Origin: Antedon mediterranea
Lineage: Eukaryota > Echinodermata > Crinoidea > Comatulida > Antedonidae
Length of the DNA: 64,000 nucleotides
Direction of reading: 5' to 3'
Assembly: GCF_964355755.1 (NCBI RefSeq)
Contig: NC_092678.1
Location: 4,622,922-4,686,921 of the forward strand
A model generated the notes under the pieces. The model saw only the letters and a program-made list of their open reading frames with translations. It was not told the DNA's origin and ran no database searches. The position numbers were made by a program, and so were the translations under genes. Positions 35,525 through 48,341 of this stretch are shown here, one piece after another. How positions within the stretch are numbered: the stretch's first letter is position 1; every line of letters begins with the position of its first letter.

Positions 35525-38500
35525 ATGGCAGTTTTTGAGAAAAAGAAGTCAACAAAAGTAACACTTGATGATACTGTTCCGTTGACATGTTTAATTGAAA
35601 CGGCACAAAATGTTCAAACACACACAGTAAGTATGTTTATTCCTCATAAAGTCCTAGGCCTAGCCTCTAGTCAGAGTCTCTTTTTATGACACGGGTCATA
35701 CTAATCTACGCCAGGCGAGTTCAGGCAGTGCGCAGGTTAGTATGACTCTGTGACACGGGCCTGACCTGATCTTGCTTTAGCTGTCAGTAATTCTTCCTAC
35801 ATGGTATAGGCTAAACTTATATTTCCAATGACTGTTTTTGTTTCAACTGTTTAAAACATACTGTTACATGAATTTAGAACATAGATAGGCCTAGGTCTAG
35901 GCTTGGGAAATTCCAAGTTTTTTTGCAGCAATTATTAATTTCTTTGCCCGGACCTAAGGCCTAGAGTAGAACATAGCTTAAACATTTTTTTTAATTATTT
36001 AGGATTATGTCATCAGAGTGCATAGAGGACCCTCTCTTGAAAATAGCTGGCAGGTATGTTTTACATCTATTTGTTAATAATATGCTTTATTTAAACACGA
36101 AAACTTGGCTCAACTAGGTAGCAGTTGTTTTTCTGCAAAGCCGTGTATAAAAACAAAAAGTTCACAAACAAAAATCTTACATTATACTGAAATATTAATA
36201 CTAATAAACAATCTTATTCTTAACTACTGTTTTTTGCTTAAAAATAACTACTGAATAGATTAAAAATAAAACTGGCAGGATATAATGTTTCCATTAAAAT
36301 AGGCCTACACATTAAATCTTTATAAAGTTGGCATAATTTGTTTTTTAAATAAAGAAATAGTTTGGACATTTTTAAGATATATAATTTAATATTAATAATA
36401 ATGGTAAAGAAAACAATTAAAAAAGAATTAAGAATATAAAATAAAGGGGACAAAACTTATTAATTGATATTAATTTCTTTTGCAGATAAACAGAAGATAC
36501 AGTGATTTTGTATTCCTGAATGACAACCTGAAGGTCACTGGCATAGAATTCCCACTGCCGCCTAAGAAAGTGTTCGGGAACATGGATCGTGAATTCATCG
36601 CGGAGAGACAGATCGGCTTACAGACTTACTTGAACGTACTCCTCCAACATCACATGGTATCAACTAGCTATTTCTTCCGCAAGTTTCTGGACCCTTCGAA
36701 TCACCCGCCAAATTTACATGGTATGATATATCATTATTTTTCATTTCAAATGCTAAATTAAACAATATTAAACAGCTTGATGAAACTGTCTTGAAACCAG
36801 AGGAAAATTTTTTAACTCAATATTAAAAATCATTTTTAAAATATATACTCGTAATTTTGCTAGGAACAAATTTAACATTAAAATTTTATCATGTAAATTT
36901 AGATTAGTATGTTTCTTGTTCTATCTTTTGGTTGAGAGTCAGTACATGTAAAAATACTGCTGTTGCTAAATTCTATACATTACATAGAAAATGACACTAG
37001 AAAACATTGTGTTTTTATTTGTTGTATTTTGTGTACTGTACCATTACAGTACATGTTCTGTGCTCATATTCAAACTGAATGCGAATCCATACTATGTACA
37101 TTTTATGCTTGAGTACATCATTTATTATTTAAATTTATAGCGTTTATAGAAACCTTTGAATCAGATTCTATGAATCGCATGTAAAACAGATAATAAAGAA
37201 AAGCCTTAGTGAGGTTTTAAAGGGATTAATATAGGTATTGATAAAATCCATAAGGTAATGTTATACATTGGGCCCATCCAGCCTGTATATGCCCCTTTCC
37301 CATAATTATAATGACATCTAAAGCCATTTACAGGGGCATATTAAGTGCAGGACACAGTGAAGTTACAAGCAGGGCATTCTAGAAGTCCTTAAGACCTTTG
37401 AGTTTCATTACAATATATATTTAATAGAGAAAATCGAATACAATACAATTGTGACTAAACGCAAAAAAATCTAACAGATAATGCATCTATTAATAATGCA
37501 TTTAAAGTCCCCAGGCAGGCAGTGACATTTACACATTTTAAATCAATCCCTAAATTACATTTAGTTTCAATATGGTGCATTTATTTGTTGAATGTGGCTA
37601 GCATGGAAACGTCCACATTTTTATCTTTAATTTAATTTGGAGTTTGGACAGAGAAAAACTAACAGTATATTAGTCATATTTGATTTATAATGTTTAAAAA
37701 TGTTTCTTCAACTTAAATATGTATTAAATGTTATTCATACTTAGTCATTAAATGTTTCAATTTCAAGTTTATTACTTTAGTAATTTTATTTGTTATTTCA
37801 AATGTTTACAGAAATGTTTTCATGTAGCCTGTTGGTTTTCTTAATGTATTGATCCAATAACTGACTTCCTAAGTCAAAGGTCATAACCTCAATTTGCCTC
37901 CAATATGGTTTTTCTATCGAGTCACTTCCCCTTGTAGCTTGCATGGTTATATTGCCTTATATGGAAGTTGTATTGTCTTATATAAGCATCAACTATGTAC
38001 GTACCTCAATAAAAATTGGAAACTGGGCAATTAGTAAAATAATATATTAATTGACATTCTCAAAAATCGCTGAATAACAAAACTATACTATTATTATATC
38101 ATACAGTACACACATGTTAAATCACTTGTCTTTGATCCTATGAACCTTTGATAAAGAATACATAATAATATTTCTTGACAATTAGTATAAAATATTAATT
38201 GACATTCTGAACAATTAATTAACTGAATAATAGGACAATACTGTTATATCATACAGTACACATGTATTTAATTACTTGACTGTGATCCAATCAAACTTTT
38301 GTGAAGAATACATAATGATATTTCTTGTGGTTTTTTTAAACAGAGGTTGCTCTACAACATGTTTCCATGTTTTTCCGATCAGAACCTCACTGGGAAGTGG
38401 TGGAACCACTGAAGGATATTGGATGGCGTCTCAGAAAGAGCTACTTTATGGTGCGCCCAAAAGATCAACCAAAAGTAAAACAGGTTCTTGCTTGGGTAAG

Positions 38501-41500
38501 TTCTTACAGAATCCATAATCTTTAGCTAATCCATTTATTAGCTAATCCAATAGCTACTGAACCTAATCCGATCTTTACCTAATCCAATCTTTTCCTAATC
38601 CATCCTTTACCTAATCCAATCTTTTCCTAATCCATCCTTTACCTAATCCAATCTTTCACTACTGTACAATCTTTAGCTTTTCTGTATATCAAAAAGTAAC
38701 TCCTGTTTTTTAAAATGTCATTGCAATTTTCAGAGTGATTTTGGACCAGATAAAACACTAGTGGACAAAGACTTAGTAGGGCTGATGAAGCTACTTCCAA
38801 CGTTACAACATCCATTCATTTATCCTGTGACATACGCATCAGCTAACGAATCAGGAGGACTCGCTATTCGAACATTCCATGCTACAGGCACACTACGTGA
38901 TTTCATCTGCAAGGTAATTCAGTTTTTGCTTTTGAATGTATTTGCTGATTTTTGTAGTATTACTATAGAGAGCTAACTAGGTGACCGTGAAGTGGTCCCT
39001 CTCCTTTATCTTTGTATTTTTTCCATAGATATACTATTAAACTACTAGAGAGTCAACTAGTTGACACCAAAGCGGTCCCTCCTATTATTACCATAGAGAT
39101 ACTGTACTATTAAACTACTAGAGAGTAAACTAGGTGACACCAAAGTGGTCCCTCCTATTATTACCATAGAGATACTGTACTATTAAACTAATAGAGAGTA
39201 AACTAGCTGACACCAAAGTGGTTCCTCTATATTATCTTTATATTATCTTCATAGAGATACTATTAAACAACTAGAGACACAACTAGGTGACATCAAAGTG
39301 GTCCCTCCTATTATTACCATAGAACTACTATTAAATTACTAGAGTCAACTAGGTGACATCAAAGTGGTCCCTCCAATTATTACCATAGAACTACTATTAA
39401 ACAACTAGAGACACAACTAGGTGACATCAAAGTGGTCCCTCCTATTATTACCATAGAACTACTATTAAATTACTAGAGTCAACTAGGTGACATCAAAGTG
39501 ATGCAGACAAGCTAGGAATGCAGCCTCTCCATTAGTGTCTTTGTATTATTTTATTTTGATATTTTGTTTGCAGGCTAAACCAAAGTTTCATTTTCTGAGA
39601 AAATACTGCAAACCAAAGTCTTTCACAGCTTTCAATCTGATGAACATAAAAACATATGGCCGACAAATCCTTGAGGTAAGGTTAATTTTTTCAAAAAGAA
39701 TATTAAATATATAAGAATTATTTTAAGAATTTTACACTAACATTTTCTACATATTATTAATCAATGATTTCTCTTTCTCGTGTACGTAGGCGTTAAAGTT
39801 CTTAAAAGAGAAAGGCTTTCCTTACGGCCACCTGCATGCATCAAACGTCATGTTAGAGGGAAACACCTGTCGTCTGCTAGATATTGAAAATAGTCTGCTA
39901 GGATTACCATCCTATTATAGGATGTATTTTACACAGTTTAAGAAGATTAATGTAAGTATATTAAGATATTTTTATGTAACAAAATAATGTGCCCATATAT
40001 AGACATGATGATGTCATATCAGTACCATATTTGAGCACAACACATTTTGTTACATGAAGTTTGATCGTGTAGACAGAGCTTAAGGTGTTCTAGAGTAGAG
40101 ATGTCTAGTAGGAGAAGGGTAATTTTGTATTCTATCAAAATCAAAACATTGATTCCGGTCAGTGTAATTCCAGCAATAATGTTGCTTTTGTATTTTTGAC
40201 AGACAATGGAAGCAGTTGATGTTTATTGTTTTGGACATTTACTTTATGAGATGGTTCAGGGTGAGCAACTGAATGCAGCAACCAAAGATGACTTTCCACA
40301 AACAATTTCTGCTCCAATTAGTAAGTACATTACACACTATCGTCAACAGTGGCGTAATGGCTATGAGCGCTCACTGGCTAAACCCAGGGGCTCCAGAGCT
40401 CAAAGGGCCCAAAGCATGAGCAGCCCAATGCAACTACCCAGCGTTGGAGGGCGCCTTAGGAGTGTTAAACCAGGGGCCTTTTCCACCAGTGTTACGCCAC
40501 TGCTTGCAGATTCTACAATTGACTTTGTACGCTTTCCCAATACTCTACTGGTAAAAATGTAACACATTGATTTATTGGTTTTATTTTAGAATCTGTTTTG
40601 GAATCAATTTTAAATACAGAATCCTGTAAAAGCAAATTACCTAGCATAGATGAACTGATAGCTGATCCGTAAGTTGTTAGTTCATTTGAATTGTTGAATA
40701 AACTAGGTCGTTTCAAACATGTTTTAGTCTTCATATTATTTAAACTTACTTATTGGTTGATTTTGTAACTATGGACATCCGTTTCAGAAATAAGAGTAAA
40801 ATGAACGAATGAATTAAAAGCAGTTAGCACACTTGTGAAAATATAATTTATTTGTCGTTTTATTTGCAGATTGTTTAGCGACGTACCAATGCCCGGAGGA
40901 GATCGTCCACAATTTAGAATTCCAAGTAAACTTAAAGAGTCTGTCAAGTTGTTTCAAGAAAATGGCATTGAGAAACGATTAAAAGAAGAACAGAAACAGG
41001 TATGTGATATTTGTCATTTGCAATTGTACTCTGCTCTGTTCCAAAATATGTGTATGGGTCTATAACACTAAAGCGTGGTTCCCACTAGAACGTGATTTAA
41101 CAGAGTGATGTATCGACGCAAGGTGCTGTATTGCGTAATCACAAGTGGGAACCGATGACGAAACAGTGCTGCAAACACCACAGTTTTGATTTCATGGGCG
41201 GGGGCGCAAACACAATTATCGGAAGGGCATTTTCTTATGTTGCGTAGTTTGCGTTGCATCGCTAGTGGGAACCACGCTTAAATACATTCAAGATGGCTAG
41301 GTACAATCAATAACTATATTATGATATTTTGTTTAAGTTACTCACTTTCACTATATCTTTAGATTTCATCGCATAGAAGAATTACAAAAGCACATGCCCA
41401 TCACAACTCAGCAGAGGAGAAGAAGAGGAGAAAGAAAGTGTCGATGAAAAAAAGGATGTCGGAACAAGCGCTAGTGGTAGATAAGACATCTGAGGCACCA

Positions 41501-44500
41501 AGTAATGGTACACTAAGCCCCACTCATAATGGTATGTAAGCCCCACCCATAATGGTATGTAAGCCCCACCCATAATAATAATATGTAGGACCCCCACCCA
41601 TATTAGTAGGTATGCTGTAGCGTTACTCGCCTACAGACCTTGCGATTCTAGGCCGATGATGTATGAGGCAATACATTAGTAAGGTATTCATATGCTGGCC
41701 TGGATGGTAGACCAACAACCTTATAATTTGGCTAGTTACGGATGTATCTGGGTAGGTGAATGTTATAACTGAGTGAGAACACATGTTACCTTTTATTGTG
41801 TGAACACAACTTTTATTGTGAATATAGGCTATCTTTCCTTTTTTTGTTTAGGTTCTGGTTCAACAACTCCGTCTAGTGCGCCAACATCGCCAGCCAGCTC
41901 CATCACTTCTCCAGGTAAAACTAATCTAATGGATAGGTCATTGTTTCTTTCTTTCTCTTACATACTGTACTACACACAGTAGGTGAACCTATTGATGCCA
42001 CTTGTCTGCTAATAGTACTGCCATTGCACAGACCAGAACTAGATTGTGTGTTGAGCAGTTGCGCCACATCGTGTGGTGTGTAGTTGTGCCACATTGTGTG
42101 CTGTGCAGTTGCACTACATTGTGTGCTGTGCAGTTGCGCTACATTGTGTGCTGTGCAGTTACGCGGCATTTTGTGCTGAGCAGTCGCACTACATTGTGTG
42201 CTGTGCAGTTGCGCCACATCGTGTGGTGTGCAGTTGCGCCACATCGTGTGGTGTGCAGTTGCGCCGCATTGTGTGCCTTGCAGTTGCGCCGCCTTGTGTG
42301 CTGTGCAGTTCGGCGCATTGTGTGCTGTGCAGTTGCGCGGCATTGTGTGCTGAGCAGTGGCACTACATTGTGTGCTGTGCAGTTGCACTACATTGTGTGG
42401 TGTCCAGTTGCGCCACATCGTGTGGTGTGCAGTTGCGCAGTACTGTGTGCCTTGTAGTTAAGCCGCACTGTGTGTTGTGTGCTGTGCAGTTGCGCGGCAT
42501 TGTGTGCTGAGCAGTGGCACTACATGTGTGCTGTGCAGTTGCGCAGTACTGTGTGCCTTGTAGTTGCGCCGCACTGTGTGTTGTGTGCTGTGCAGTTGCG
42601 CAGCATTGTGTGCTGTGCAGTTGCGCCACATTGTGTGGTGTGCAGTTGCGCAGCATTGTGTGCTGTGCAGTTGCGCCACATTGTGTGGTGTGCAGTTGCG
42701 CCACATCATGTGGTGTGCAGTTGCGCTGTATTGTGTGCCTTGTAGTTGCGCCGCATTGTGTGCTGTGCAGTTGCGCCACATTGTGTGCTGTGCAGTCGCA
42801 CTTCATTTCTGCTACTTTTCAGCTGAGTATCAATGTGCTAGATTTCCTGTTCTGTTGCGCTGACTAGTTCTAATACATCACTTAAAATCTTGTACAACTT
42901 GTACCTTTATTTTTCTCACATCCTCAGTTATTTAAAATATATATAATTGCATTTCTTATGGCATGAGCATGTTTGTTAATTGACCTATGACCTTAGTTAG
43001 ATAGATAATACTGACATTAATTTCACGAGTGTATACATAGTTTGAACGTTTTAATGTATAGAATATTTGAAATATGATGTATATACATTTCTCAGTAACA
43101 TTGTGTTAACATTAATGTTTTTTGTTACACATTAACTTTCAGAGAATCTTGATAATACAAATGCAGCCGATTGAAAGGCGATTTGGTTAGTGTTATTGCA
43201 TTAGGTCCGTTGTAATGCACTTTTATATGCATTTTGCACGTGTATTTGTGCGTGCATTTTGCACATGTATTTGTACGTGCATTTTGCACATGTATTTGTA
43301 GTCTGTAAAACAACGAAGAACAAAATAAGATCTTGCTTTCCAAGTTTAAATTTCACCCATTTGGGTATCATCTGGCAATCTAACCCGACTTGGCAATCTA
43401 ACCTGACTTGGCAATCTGGTTGACCTAGTCTGACCTGACTTTGCTATCAAGTTGACCTAGTCCAACCTGCCCTCTGACCTGTCGTATCAAGTGGGAAGCT
43501 CAGATCACAATTTGTTCTTCTTTCTACATATTGGTTGACAATCACGCTGGTTTCTTTTCTGCATTTTTCTTTTTGTCCTTTGAGTGTCTTCCATACTAAC
43601 GTGCAAAAGGTGTACTTGTACTAATAACTTGGCTATTTTAGTTGCTCTTCTATCTGCATGTTTCTAGCAAAATGTTAATGATTTTAAAGTCATTGATCAG
43701 TAGACACATCAATATAATATATAGTATTTTATATTGCAATTCATTAAACATTGATGTGTTTCATTTTTAATCTGGTTTAATTTACTTTTTGGATTTAATT
43801 TGATTACCAGTTCTGATTTTATATTTCTTATTAAAATACTGATTTTTTTTGCAGTAATATTAGTAATAGGTATTATTCTGTGGCATGAAAACTCCAATCT
43901 TTTTCTTCTCCGCTATCAAATGTTTTCTAAGCAAACAACATTTTTTTTTTCATTTGGAGACTTTGAGATCATTTCCTTCCCTTACTTTCTAATTATCTGG
44001 TTATTTCTTTTAATATTGCGTGATTAAATAATTCAAGTTCTGAATGAAACGCATTTTATCAAGTTTTGAATTTGCAATTATAAGAAGGAATTCTGATAAT
44101 GTAGTTTGTAAATTTGCATGCTAATGAGAAATTAAATATTTTCATTGTAGTATTTATTTTTAGAAAACAAAATCTAGAAGTTGTAGATAAATGGAGGCCT
44201 TTTGTGTTTTTGGAAATGAAATTTAAAAAAAAGAAAAGATAAATAGACCGATACTGATAATAAATAATAAAATAAGTTATATCATATGCTCCAAACAAAT
44301 CAACTATTTTGTTGTTAGAATATTCTTTAATTTTGTATATATTTTGAATAGCATACCTCTAGTAGTGCTGTACTAACGCTGCACATACTGTACAGGAGTT
44401 TGTGTTTTACTTTTAATCATTTTCAGTTTTTGCATTAAAATACTTTCGTCTTTTTGTTTAAATCTTACACTGCTTATCTAATACACATTTCTCTTTATTT

Positions 44501-44769
44501 TTAGAATATTAATTTATTTGAGATGTTACAAGCAAACTACCAACATTTCCATTTGAATAAATATTATTATTGTATCTCTAGGATCCGCAGTACCCTCACC
44601 ACCAATGGCACCGCCTCCACCAGTGGCACCGCCTCCCCCAACTTCTTCAGCTTCGCCTCAAACAAACGGATCAACTCCAAAGAGAGGTGCCCTGTTAAGT
44701 TCTATTCAAACGTTCAACGCTGGAAAGTTGAAAAAGACCGACACATGTATGAAAAACGCAGTTGGATAA
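35525..44769 (+). CDS. PXK: PX domain-containing kinase-like protein
   Basis: Exons: 35525-35626, 36003-36053, 36486-36720, 38344-38495, 38734-38913, 39574-39675, 39790-39951, 40203-40320, 40590-40668, 40870-40999, 41363-41531, 41852-41914, 44582-44769; total 576 aa (human about 578). Residues about 15-125 are the PX phosphoinositide-binding domain (ENSWQINRRYSDF, PLPPKKVFGNMDREFIAERQ). A kinase-like domain follows (PHWEVVEPLKDIGWRLRKSY, KTYGRQILEALKFLKEKGFP). The usual HRD and DFG motifs are replaced by GHLHASNVM and LLDIENS, so it is a pseudokinase, as in mammals. The tail is basic, then proline-rich (PPMAPPPPVAPPPP), and ends with a WH2-like RGALLSSIQTFNAGKLKK. In mammals PXK binds endosomal membranes, actin and Na,K-ATPase beta subunits. 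The exon 11 donor may be at 41531 or slightly upstream. Confidence 0.95.
38030..38331. repeat. Tandem duplication of about 150 bp at the 3' end of PXK intron 3
   Basis: Two adjacent diverged copies (about 38030-38178 and 38179-38331) share ATTAATTGACATTCT, ATATCATACAGTACACA, and GAAGAATACATAAT-ATATTTCTTG in the same order. The second ends about a dozen bases before the exon 4 acceptor. Confidence 0.8.
38519..38670. repeat. Short CTAATCCA-based tandem repeats in PXK intron 4
   Basis: TTTACCTAATCCAATCTTT and TTTTCCTAATCCATCCTTT alternate several times just after the exon 4 donor. Low-complexity, intronic. Confidence 0.7.
38985..39500. repeat. Approximately 65-75-bp minisatellite in PXK intron 5
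   Basis: About seven units each contain AACTAGGTGAC, A(T/C)(C)AAAGTGGTCCCTCC, TATTATTACCATAGA and TACTATTAAA. Unit length varies because the spacer between ACCATAGA and the next ACTAGAG differs. It fills most of the intron. Confidence 0.85.
39975..40083. mobile_element. MITE family A, copy 4
   Basis: Ends GAAGTTTGATCGTGTAGACAGAGCTTAA-type (right terminus at about 40083); the left side is partly decayed, starting near TTTTTATGTAACAAAATAATG. It lies in PXK intron 7, again close to a splice donor (39951). Confidence 0.7.
41070..41280. mobile_element. MITE family B, copy 3
   Basis: TAAAGCGTGGTTCCCACTAG on the left and CTAGTGGGAACCACGCTTA on the right, 211 bp, in PXK intron 10. The interior differs from the other two copies. 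Confidence 0.8.
42045..42800. repeat. 25-bp minisatellite (about 30 units) in PXK intron 12
   Basis: Units of the type CAGTTGCGCCACATTGTGTG plus CTGTG, with G/C at the CTG/GTG position and CGC/CAC changes. The array keeps two forward and two reverse frames open, producing several 90-150-codon open frames (Cys/Val-rich forward, Thr/Gln/His-rich reverse). These are repeat by-products, not genes, because the array is between two clear PXK exons. Confidence 0.9.
42801..44581. other. Rest of PXK intron 12
   Basis: AT-rich intron sequence. It includes three direct repeats of GTGCATTTTGCAC(A/G)TGTATTTGT near 43215-43290 and short CTGACTTGGCAATCTAACC repeats near 43375-43420. No exon recognised; open frames here have no known similarity. 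Confidence 0.5.
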
Positions 44770-45544
44770 ATCATGAATGTCAAACAAGAATACAGAAATG
44801 AATTATATTTTTGTGTGCTTTTATAATAATTGCATTGTCATCATTTGTAAGTAAGTGTTGGTTTGAAAGTGTTACTTAATTATCTTATAAATATAGAAAC
44901 TTAGCTAGGATAAATTATACTCAGTGTATAACGCAATAACTAATAGTATTGCAGCTAATGTATTTGGCAGTCCGTTTCTCTCGTGCCTGTCAAATTTATA
45001 TATACATATATTTTATAACTTGTAAATATACTGATGCAGTAGCTTTTGTCTTTACCGCAAATTCTGGTTAGAATTATTTCAGGATCCATTTTATATATTA
45101 AGAAATATTTTAGGATTTTGGCAAGAGTTTCAGATTATTATAGCATCTTTTGGTCATTCTTATAACATTTGAGGTAGGTAGGTAGGTGAATGCAGAAACT
45201 TTTTTAAATGATATAACAGTTTTCTCAACATCGTAATTCAGCCAACATCAAATGGCTATTTTGAAGTCGTGGATTTGATGTGCTGATAAACTATAAAATC
45301 TTGTACTTCACAATCTGTCCATTTTATGTTTTCTAGTCTGCTTATTCATTTTGGTGCTACAATCCCAAAATTATATTATGTATATCATCATATATATCAT
45401 GTACTTACAACCAAAACATACCTTATTTATATCTTGTTTCTATCTAATTCATAATTTTATATTCTATTCTAATACTGCAAATTAACTAATTTTTGTTTTT
45501 AATTGTATTAAATCATCTTTTTTTTTATTTACATCATCTTTGAT
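44770..45544. other. Probable PXK 3' UTR
   Basis: AT-rich sequence between the PXK stop and the first AATAAA at 45545. A short GGTAGGTAGGTAGGT run lies near 45175. Nothing else recognised. Confidence 0.45.
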
Positions 45545-45550
45545 AATAAA
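45545..45550 (+). terminator. PXK: Candidate PXK poly(A) signal
   Basis: AATAAA about 776 bases after the PXK stop, followed by a GT-rich stretch (GTATTTGTTTGTC). Convergent with the PDHB signal at 45841. Confidence 0.45.
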
Positions 45551-45840
45551 GTATTAAGTATTTGTTTGTCTAATGTACTGAAAATATGTTACTTTTTTGT
45601 TACACAGTACTTGATTGGCTTAATGATTGTATTATTATTTTGTATAGCATTGTATATAAGAATATATGATTCTATCTGTAACTATTAAATCAAAATCAGA
45701 TTTGTACATAATTTTTACTTTGTTTGAATGTTATAGATCATGTTTTAATTGTTGTGAGGGAAATGATAAAAACATTTTGTTTCTTTTACACATTTTCTCA
45801 ACAAAAAAAATGAAACACAATCGCCTCACTTATGACGATC

Positions 45841-45846
45841 TTTATT
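45841..45846 (-). terminator. PDHB: Candidate PDHB poly(A) signal
   Basis: TTTATT on the plus strand (AATAAA on the minus strand), about 155 bases beyond the PDHB stop. PXK and PDHB transcripts would end about 290 bp apart without overlapping. Confidence 0.45.
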
Positions 45847-46000
45847 CCGGATACTGTTGAAAAAAAATTGTAACATTGTACATGTCAAATAATTAATTGT
45901 TTTGGTGGAGAATGCTATATAAAATACACTAATTGCAGCAGTTTTAACACTCCACACTTCTATTTATACAGTTTTTAATTTATGATAAATAACTCTATTT

Positions 46001-47978
<1,978 letters not shown>

Positions 47979-48341
47979 GATTTATGGTATTTGTTCCGGG
48001 AAGCCTGGCACAAGAATGATTTTTTCCCTAGAAGAAAAATGGTTAAGCGCGCATGTAAAGCCTAGCCTACCAAAAGTTTCTCGCGTTAAGGATTAATAAT
48101 TTTAGAACGAGGCTGCAGAGTATGACCTTTTGAGTTTCGCAATACGGTCATCGAATCTGACCAATAGGAATGCAAGGAATTCCGTGACGTTCGATTTAGA
48201 AGACCGGTAGCACGCTCACCACCGTCGTCGGTGTTCTTGACTCTCAAAAAGTTCTTTATTTTATATTTTTCCGAATATAAACTGACCGATAATTGTGTCA
48301 GCCGGTTATCTGAGTTATTAGCTAAATATATCAAATTCAAA
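47979..48341. promoter_or_regulatory. Divergent promoter region shared by PDHB and SLC25A3
   Basis: Only 363 bp separate the two start codons, and these genes are transcribed away from each other. The interval is richer in CG dinucleotides than its surroundings. It contains CCAAT (GACCAATAGG, 48159-48168) and a CRE half-site TGACGT (48185-48190), and no TATA box near either start. A shared promoter is inferred from geometry; both products act in mitochondrial energy metabolism. Confidence 0.6.

Noticed and set aside
40321-40560. In-frame extension of PXK exon 8 to 40560 (TISAPISKYITHYRQQ...)
   Set aside because: A GTAAGT donor at 40321 joins in phase to 40590, which matches the family (VLESIL...); the extension is intron.
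41921-42867. Cys/Val-rich and Thr/Gln/His-rich ORFs on both strands
   Set aside because: They coincide with the 25-bp array inside PXK intron 12.
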